From Vanessa cardui (taxonomy: Eukaryota > Arthropoda > Insecta > Lepidoptera > Nymphalidae): DNA of 64,000 nucleotides. The notes beneath the pieces are model-generated. The model was not told the origin of the DNA, did not search any database, and saw nothing but the letters and a program-made list of their open reading frames with translations. The stretch is from contig NC_061126.1 in assembly GCF_905220365.1 (NCBI RefSeq), positions 868,001 through 932,000 on the forward strand. Direction: 5' to 3'. The position numbers were made by a program, and so were the translations under genes. This document shows, piece after piece, positions 56,346 through 64,000 of this stretch (position 1 is the first letter of the stretch; each line of letters opens with the position of its first letter).

Positions 56346-57070
56346 AATTTGCATTAAGGTCATACTTTTACCATTTCCTTCATATTTCACTTCACAGGTT
56401 TTGTTTTATATATTCTTATTTGTGTGTACTTGATATAATAGAGATACTGCCTATGTATGCTTAAAAACAATTAGTCGTATATTTAGCATTTTCTATCTCT
56501 TTCTGTGTATCCATAAGACTATTCCTAAACAGTGAATTAAAAAATTGTCTTATCGCGGTGTATATCGTGATCCTTATAATAAACTTCTAGTATAAAAAAA
56601 AATACTAATTATACAAAAAAAATCCATGATGATGTCTTAATAAATGACATTTATAAGAAACTGTTACATTTTATATTTAATGCAATGAACTTAAGTAAAA
56701 GACAAAAACAAATCAAATAATTGAATTCTATATATTCCACATATCAAGCGTCTATATACCGAGAGTTTAGCAGCCGTCGTTCTGACCCCTTGGCCTATTT
56801 TAGTCCCCACTTCTAGCACAAACTAGGCTTAATCACTGGGGAAAATATAAATATTAGAACACCTTATTAACAGTCATAGCGAGCTTAGATAACTGCGCAT
56901 TCAAATCTAGGCAAGCACATAATTCCCATGTACTTAATTTTCCTTTATTATCATATGTTCTTTTTCAAGTATTGCTAAATTAATTGTAATTTTTAAGAAT
57001 GAAAGGTTCCCAATACAAAAGTAAGACTTAAAGTAAAACTATAATTTTACTAAATACTACTATATATATT

Positions 57071-57402
57071 CGACGACGAGATGGTCCAATGGATAGAACA
57101 CGTGCATCTTAACCGATGATTGCGGATTCAAACCCAGGCAAGCATCATTGAATATTCATGTGCTTAATTTATTTTTATAATTCATCTCTTGCGCGGCGTT
57201 GAAGGAAAACAAAAAGCCTGCATGTGCCTAATTTCATAGAAATTCAGCCACATGTGTATTCTAAACTAACCTACTCTAATCTAATCTAATCTAACTAACC
57301 AGCACAGGAACAACGTGATGAAAATTGTTCCAAATCTTCTTAGCAAAGGGAGACGAGGCCTTAGGCCATCTGTGGTTAATTTACAGGCAGCAGTTGTTGT
57401 TG
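57071..57402 (+). repeat. tRNA-derived SINE (GGCCCAGTGG family), diverged
   Basis: GACGAGATGGTCCAATGGAT (box A), GATTGCGGATTCAAACCCAG (box B), a TAATC microsatellite at about 57270-57290 within the body, tail AGTTGTTGTTGT. Confidence 0.8.
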
Positions 57403-58002
57403 TCAATATATATTAACAACAACATAAGTCTCTGGTGATAATGAAAATATACATGTGAGTCAGTTACATGAGCATACAAGAAAGAACAAGCGATAATTTG
57501 ATATAAAGTCCAGCTGAACAAATTTTTAATGATGTGCAATTACACGCGATTATTAAAAAGAAAAAAAAAACTCGTGACGAAAATCGAACAATTGTTCGTT
57601 AAAATAAATATAAAGAATACAAATAACTTGAAAACAGTCACGTTGTTTAAATTTTTAGTACTTGATAATGTATGTTTATTATAAATATAATATTTCAATA
57701 GGGTTCCGCATTGATTGTCTATTTGATCAAGTCTTTAATTGTTTAGCAAAGTTTCTATGCTAGGAATAGTAAAAAATATTTTTTAAGTTCAGAAATACTT
57801 AGTCGTAGTTAGGAGTTTGGAAATTAGCCGTATACACGTAACGACGTTTTTCATCTCAATGATTTATGAGATGGCACTTGTGTATGCCCTCTATATGACC
57901 TTCACAGTTATTTTTATGATGATAATTGTGGCTAACATTGGTCAATATGACAACATTTTTAAAGTTTTGTAGAATGGAATCCAGCAGTAAGCTGAATTCA
58001 AT

Positions 58003-58057
58003 TGTACAATTAAGATACATCTTAAATTGTATTGTTAAGATGTATCTTAAATGTACA
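58003..58057. repeat. Inverted repeat with 23-bp arms upstream of the Kazal gene
   Basis: 58003-58025 pairs with 58035-58057 with one mismatch (core AAGATACATCTTAA / TTAAGATGTATCTT), loop ATTGTATTG. About 560 bp before the Kazal start codon. Confidence 0.85.
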
Positions 58058-58617
58058 GTCCTGCTTTAAATGGTAAAAACCGTCAAACATTTTCAATAAT
58101 ACATTCGATGATGAAAATAACAAAATTACCTTTTCATTCTTAACGACGAAATCCTAAAAAATAAACCGTATCATAATAATTAGGGTATAATGGTATAATA
58201 ATTACGGACTTGCTTTTTCCTTGAAATTAATTAAGGTTAATCCACGCTTCTGTGAAAAATATCCATACAGATTCCAGTGAATTATTGGAAATGTGAGAAA
58301 TATTTTTACGAAAATAAATATTGATGTGATATTTGCTGGAAAACTTTTTGTAATACAAGATAATAATTTGAAACATTCGTATGTTTTACATAAGACAAAG
58401 TACTCAAAAGCAAAGTCACGGTTTCAAGTAAGTTCATTATGCAACATGTTTTCAATTTAATTACCAATTCTTTGTTGCTATCGCTGCTATATTTTTCTTT
58501 TGTCTACTCTTTGTTTTAATTTTTACTTCTGTAAATATTAGCTTAGTATATATTAAGTGTGGTATCATAAATGACTTAGTTGATATTAAGACACGAACAG
58601 TCTTTTATCACTGTACA
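58058..58617 (+). promoter_or_regulatory. Upstream region of the Kazal inhibitor gene
   Basis: AT-rich. TATATATT at 58547, with a TTAGTT initiator-like site about 30 bp downstream (58575), would put the start about 40 bp before the ATG at 58618. Weak evidence; no conserved comparison available. Confidence 0.35.
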
Positions 58618-61504
58618 ATGTTTCGCATAGGTAAGTAAACTGACGCTCAAATTTGATTCATAAACATTTTATTTTTCAACAGTACATTCATTAAATATTT
58701 TAAAATCTATTAAAAAAATTTTAACAGCAATAATTTCATTTTTTACAGGTTTGGCCTTCCTGGTTTGGTATATAAGCGATGCAACAGCAACAACAGTAGC
58801 GGTACCACCATGTCCGTGTCCAAGAAACTACAATCCTCTTTGTGGTACTGACAACGCCACGTATGCGAATAGATGTGTGTTCAACTGTACGAGAGATTAC
58901 TATGAAAAAATTAATGCAACGCCCCTTTTGATTGCTTATGAAGGAAAATGCAAAGAACAGTGTGTCTGTTCAGATCTTTACGATGAAGTATGTGGAAGCG
59001 ATGGCAATACATATCCTAACGAATGTAATTTAAATTGCGAAAATAAAAAACGAAAACAAAGTGGACAAGAACCCATTAATTTTGTGAGTAAAGGCAAATG
59101 TCCCAGTAAATGCACGTGTAATAAAATATATAAACCAGTTTGTGGTAGTGATGGCAAAACATATTCTAATGAATGTGAAGTAAATTGTGAAAACGAGCGT
59201 CGTCAACAAATTAGTGAAACTTCAATTGATATTGTGAGCGAAGGAAAATGTCCTGAAAACTGCACCTGCACACTCATATACGAACCAGTGTGTGGTGAAG
59301 ACGGCCAAACTTACGGAAATAAATGTCAATTTAATTGTAAGAATGAAGAACGACAGCGGGAAGGGCAACCAATCGTTAAATTGGCGAGAGAAACCGCATG
59401 TCCGGAGGATGAAATATGTTCAGAAAATTATGCTCCAGTTTGTGGAACAGATGATGTTACCTATACGAACGAATGTTCCCTTAATAGTACTAGCAAACGA
59501 AATGTGGAGAATAATCTGCCACCGATAAAAGTCAAACACGTGGGACAATGTCCTGCAACTTGTTTCTGTACAGCTTTATATCAACCAGTCTGTGGCAGTG
59601 ATGGCAAAACATATTCAAATGCGTGTAAATTGGAATGTGAAAGTAATCGGCTCCAGAAAAATGGTCAAACGCCTATCGTAATTGCGAATTTTGGAAAATG
59701 TCTTGAAAGTTGTGTCTGCTCTAGAATTTTAAAACCCGTCTGCGGCAGCGATGGAAAAACATATTCGAATGAATGTGAATTGAACTGCGAAAATAAACGG
59801 CGTCAGCAAAATGGTGAAACGTCTATCGAAGTTAGGAATTTTGGAAAATGTCTTGAAAGTTGTGTCTGCTCTAGAATCTATAAACCAGTCTGCGGTAGTG
59901 ATGGCAACACGTATTCGAATGAATGTGAATTAAATTGCAAAAACAAACTTCAACAATATGGAGACGCGCCTATATATATTATCAGTGAAGGTAAATGTCT
60001 TGAAAGTTGCATATGCTCTAATGTTTATGAACCGGTTTGTGGTAGTGACGGCCAAACATATTATAATTTGTGCATATTCAAATGTGAAAATGAAATTCGT
60101 CTGAGAAACGGTCAGTCTCTATTAGATGTAACTAAGCAAGGTGAGTGTCGTGAAGCATGTTTATGCACCTTTATATATCGCCCAGTTTGTGGTACTGATG
60201 GAAAAACATATTCGAACGAATGTAGTTTAAATTGCGCAAGTCAAGAATATGTCAAAAAAAATTTACCACCAACATTTGTTGCAAGTCCAGGCGAATGTCC
60301 AAATACGTGCGTATGTACCGATGATTATCGACCAGTTTGTGGAAACGATGGAAAAACTTATTCTAACAAATGTCAACTAGAATGTACAAACAAAGAACGT
60401 ATAAAACAATATCAAACACCAATAGTAATTGTGCAGGAAGGCGAATGCCCTGATCTTTGTTTCTGCTCGGCTATATACCAACCACTTTGCGGTAGTAATG
60501 GGCAGACATATCCTAACCAATGTACAATGGACTGCAAAAATAAAGCATTACAAAAGAAAGGTGAAACCCTAATTACAGTAGTTAAACAAGGGGAATGTTC
60601 GGATCATTCAAATTGTTCAACCGTCTATCAACCGGTTTGCGGAAGCGATGGTAAAACTTATAACAACGAATGCCAACTGGACATGAGGAATAAGGAACTC
60701 CTGGAACTTAATCAATCATATATTAAAATAGTTAATAAAGGCAAATGCATTGACTCCTGCTTTTGTACAGCAGAAATCAAGCCAGTGTGTGGAAGTGATG
60801 GACAAAGCTACCCTAATGAATGTCATTTATCATGTGAAAGCAAATATCTTGAACAAGAAGGATTATCGCCTATTGAACCACTATACAAAGGACTATGCAA
60901 AGAACCATGTGAATGCTACGGCACGATCATGCCCGTTTGCGGAACCAATGGGAAGTCATACCGTAACGCTTGTTACTTAAACTGTGCTGACATTAATCAA
61001 GCATCGAACACAACATCTATCAACATTCAGTACAGTGGAGCTTGTCAAAATTGCATGTGTCCCCTCGACTACAACCCAATCTGTGGTAGTGATGGTAACA
61101 CATACAACAATCCATGTCAATTTGAATGTGAAAGTAGACGATTAGAATATCTCGGCAGACCACCTCTGTTTCCTGTACATGAAGGAGACTGCGGAGGATG
61201 TATTTGTTCTGAACAATATGATCCCATCTGTGCCAGCGATAGAAACACATACAAAAACAGATGCGAGTTTGACTGTGAAAATAAGATACGTAAACGGCAC
61301 AATTACCCACTTTTAAGCGTACTTCGTAAAGGCAAATGTCATGAATTCGATTTCAACTGTGATTATTGCCCAGTTTTGTATAACCCTGTGTGTGGAGATG
61401 ATAATAAGACCTACTGGAACTTATGCTTAATGTACTGCCAAAACCAATGCAAACACGGTAAAGGACTATCTGTTGTCAGACTTCATAAAATTGGTTGTTG
61501 TTAA
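58618..61504 (+). CDS. Secreted 18-domain Kazal-type serine protease inhibitor
   Basis: Two exons: 58618-58630 (ATGTTTCGCATAG) and 58749-61504, joined by a 118-bp GT-AG intron (GTAAGT...TTTTACAG); 922 residues. The 13-bp first exon supplies MFRIG and completes a signal peptide (MFRIGLAFLVWYISDATA), so the product is secreted. About 18 Kazal domains of about 48 residues follow, each of the form CxC...PVCGSDG+TYxNEC...NC...G+C (Cys 1-6), with short linkers. Kazal domains inhibit serine proteases by a substrate-like loop; the residue two after Cys2 (P1) varies here: R, D, K, L, E, A, R, R, N, F, D, A, T, A, G, L, E, V. Domains 5 and 13 lack Cys1 and Cys5. Domain 18 has two extra cysteines and ends GCC. 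No other domain type is seen. Similar multi-Kazal proteins occur in silk, haemolymph and salivary secretions; the tissue here is unknown. Confidence 0.93.
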
Positions 61505-62013
61505 AAGATTAAATGATTAATGTTGGAATTTATTATTTAGTAACGATAAAGATTTCAAATTTTCATTAAAATTGCACATTACGTGTTAATTGTACCATAA
61601 ACGACAATATTTTGTTAGCCTATAACTATAATAGAACCAAAACGATATTGTAACTTATTTGTTTGTTTATATTAAAAACGCATTTCGTATTTTATTTTAA
61701 CCTTTAACTTACTAAATACAAACATTACAAGCCATTGAATCATAAATAGTGCTATCTTGATTCTTCGAAAACGACAATTACAGAAAAAATTATAAATTAT
61801 TGTTATTAAACAATGTGTTATATTTGAGCTGACTATTTCATGTATGACACGATTTTAATGACGATTCATAAATATTCTTTATAAATTTAACACTTTATAC
61901 GCATTATAGAGTTATTGCTATTCTATTTTTATCAGGCGTATATTTTTGTTTTATTCTTTAATTTCCTGAATTATTTCCAATCATTATTTCATTTATTTAT
62001 ATATATATAAAAA
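61505..62013. other. 3' flank of the Kazal gene
   Basis: AT-rich; ATTAAA variants at 61508, 61564 and 61670 could serve as polyadenylation signals. No canonical AATAAA close to the stop. No other feature. Confidence 0.4.
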
Positions 62014-62098
62014 CACTATGTTAAACGTCAGGATGTTAAAAATAATTAATATACGCGATTCAAATCCGTTATAGCTAGTTTTATTTCACTATGTTAAA
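62014..62098 (+). mobile_element. 61-bp Penelope-like fragment with 12-bp target duplication
   Basis: CGTCAGGATGTTAAAAATAA to TATAGCTAGTTTTATTT (62026-62086) matches one arm of the 47.5-kb remnant. It is flanked by CACTATGTTAAA at 62014-62025 and 62087-62098. The fragment begins at the GAAAC/GTC position of the parent. Confidence 0.6.
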
Positions 62099-62100
62099 AG

Positions 62101-63652
62101 TAGTGTTGCCCAAATTCAGTCTTGGTCTTGTTCTTGCGTTTTTGCAAGACCAAGACCAAGAACAAGACCGCGTATTTTTAGCAAGACCAAGACCAAGACT
62201 GACCATGCAAGACTTGCGCAAGAACAAGACATAGCCTGCAAGACTCTTGCGTCTTGCAGCTAGGACTTAGCGCTACTTCACGGAGTAGTTAGGTGTAACA
62301 GCTCGGTGTATAGGTACGCTTAGGAAATCTATGAGACGCAAAAAACTGTATCAAAGAATATGAAAAACTGGACCTATGCGCATTACGACTAAAACCATAA
62401 ACATACCTACATAGCGAATAAAAAAATATCCATTAAAATGAAACTGAGTGCATGCATGTTTTAATCATCGGCACTTTGATAATGCGGCATCAAAGGTTTT
62501 GTAGTTACTTCTCAAAGAAATTTGCCGTTTTTTGGAAGTACATGGTTATGATACACGCGCCGGCGGCTTCTTTTGAAATCATATACAACAATCGTTGCCG
62601 CCGCACCGAAATAACATTTGACACTATTTTATGGCCGCCACAGGGCGTAGGTATACTCATGCAAAATAATTTCGAATTTTAAGAGTACCTACAGGTGTTC
62701 CAAAGAATAAATAAGTTTCAGAGAGCTTAGAATGAAAATGAATACATTATAATGATCACGCAAGTAGTATTATGATTACGATGAAATGGTAAGAATAGGT
62801 AGTAGATGTCATAATAATTTATTCTAGTAAGTATATATTATAATATTGATTATATGGTTTTAAACTAATTACTTAGGTTTACTATTATTGTACATTCAGT
62901 CATTATATTTCTTAAGTTTTTACAAGACAAAATAGCAAAAAAGTGTTCAAATATCACCCGTTTGATAAATATTGTAGCCACTTTTAAATATACCAGAAAC
63001 GCGTAAAACAAACCTACAATACTAATAAAATAATATAAAAAGCGTAGATACTTACCTTCTAATAAAACAAAAAGCCTGCGATAAGAGTTTTGTATTGCTT
63101 ACCAGCCTAATTGAATGATATATGAATATCTCTGAGAGAGATGATGAGAGTAAGTATTTACTAGCAGTGCCCGCGACTTTTATTATTTATTTATTCATTT
63201 TAAAACCTCTGTCATTAAACATACAAACAAACTCTTCAGCTTTATAATATTAGTATAGATGTACGCCAAAACATTCACTAATATGTGAAGGATAGTGATT
63301 GGCACTAATTCTTTTCTTATATTTTAATCTGTGTTTGTCAGTTGATTTTTCAAATTTATTATCAAATCTTCAGCAATTTATTAATCTGCTTGATCTTTAC
63401 TATGGCTATGTTAATTCAAGCTCACAATGTTCCAATTCTAATACGTTTTTCTGAGATTTAAAATAAACTTTAATAAATAGTAATAGACTAATAGGTAATT
63501 GCAAGACTTGCAAGATTCTTGCTGCAAGACCAAGACCAAGACCAAGACTGGGAGCGCAAGACCAAGACCAAGACCAAGACCAGGTGTATTGGCGCAAGAC
63601 CAAGACCAAGACTGGCTAAGTCTCGTCTTGGTCTTGCATTTGGGTAACACTA
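62101..63652. mobile_element. Non-autonomous hAT-type transposon with CAAGAC subterminal arrays
   Basis: 1,552 bp. Terminal inverted repeats TAGTGTTGCCCAAAT and ATTTGGGTAACACTA (one mismatch in 15). 8-bp target duplication GTTAAAAG at 62093-62100 and 63653-63660, the length typical of hAT transposases. Next to each end are arrays of CAAGAC/AAGACC units in mixed orientation (62118-62260 and 63500-63640), likely transposase-binding or folding repeats. The interior (62280-63490) holds no transposase that I can see; its longest ORF is 76 residues. Confidence 0.9.
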
Positions 63653-63660
63653 GTTAAAAG

Positions 63661-64000
63661 TTATCAAAAAATATTTACCATGTTGTACATTTAACAACTA
63701 AGGTGCTTATTACTTACTAAGGTACTTAAGGTAATGATCTTGGATTAAAAAACATAGTTCTCATGAAAAATATAAGTTTGTTTATAATTTAAATTAAAGT
63801 TGTTTAAGAGATTAAAAACCTTATTAATTTAAGTAAATATGTATAATAATATGTTCTGTTGCAGTACTGTTACATAATCTAATAAAATATGCTATTGAAT
63901 ACAGGATATTTTAGGTTGGAATGAATTTTGTTTTTATGTATCTATTATTTATTCATTGACATGATCGGCCATTTACTATAGTTTACTTAAGTTTATAAAT
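63661..64000. other. Window end, no feature seen
   Basis: AT-rich sequence without ORF or recognised repeat. Confidence 0.4.

Noticed and set aside
61020..61310. Minus-strand ORFs of 60-96 residues in the Kazal gene
   Set aside because: Shadows of the repeated cysteine-rich coding sequence on the plus strand.
58751..61504. Kazal ORF starting at 58751
   Set aside because: That codon is TTG, directly after a splice acceptor; the real ATG is in a 13-bp exon at 58618.
62118..63640. CRISPR-like or satellite reading of the CAAGAC arrays
   Set aside because: Units are short, irregular and in both orientations, within a transposon with inverted ends and an 8-bp target duplication, in a eukaryotic genome.

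Overview
The window is AT-rich nuclear DNA of a butterfly or moth. The evidence is three common lepidopteran-type SINE families (one resembling Metulj SINEs of nymphalid butterflies), Helitron-like repeats ending in CTAG, a Mag-like Ty3/Gypsy element with very short LTRs, and insect-type split genes. No bacterial feature (operon, RBS, CRISPR) is present. Family names rest on recognition of motifs, since no database could be searched.

Layout. 1-4.4 kb is SINE and repeat DNA. A 2,988-bp block (2183-5170) is repeated almost perfectly at 5177-8164; it carries about 2.2 kb of flank plus the 5' LTR and most of gag of a Mag-like retrotransposon. The full Mag-like element (A) runs from 7391 to 17085 and is interrupted by a complete Ty3/Gypsy element (B, 9831-15868) with LTRs that look identical, intact gag and pol, and a 4-bp target duplication. 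Element A has lost its RNase H region and has an in-frame TGA, so it is dead. Element B looks young and possibly active.

19.9-35.1 kb holds two head-to-tail DEG/ENaC (pickpocket-type) sodium channel genes. I could resolve both into ten exons each. All ten exon lengths match exactly between the copies (71, 201, 192, 102, 142, 194, 134, 115, 107, 101 bp), giving 452 residues each. Introns are full of SINEs, a MITE, foldback repeats and LINE pieces. Exon 4 (102 bp) appears identical in the two genes while exon 2 is strongly diverged, which suggests gene conversion.

35.2-58.6 kb is a gene-poor stretch with a LINE 3' end, many tRNA-derived SINEs, foldback elements with arms of over 200 bp, a Penelope-like terminal-repeat remnant and one unexplained candidate exon at 51.2-51.3 kb.

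58.6-61.5 kb holds a secreted serine-protease inhibitor with 18 Kazal domains. It has a 13-bp coding first exon that completes a signal peptide. Two of its domains have lost the same two cysteines, a predicted disulfide pair. 62.1-63.65 kb is a non-autonomous hAT-type transposon with an 8-bp target duplication and subterminal CAAGAC arrays.

The host genes are thus two putative sensory or epithelial channels and one protease inhibitor, with no evident functional link between them. The rest is a layered record of mobile-element insertions.
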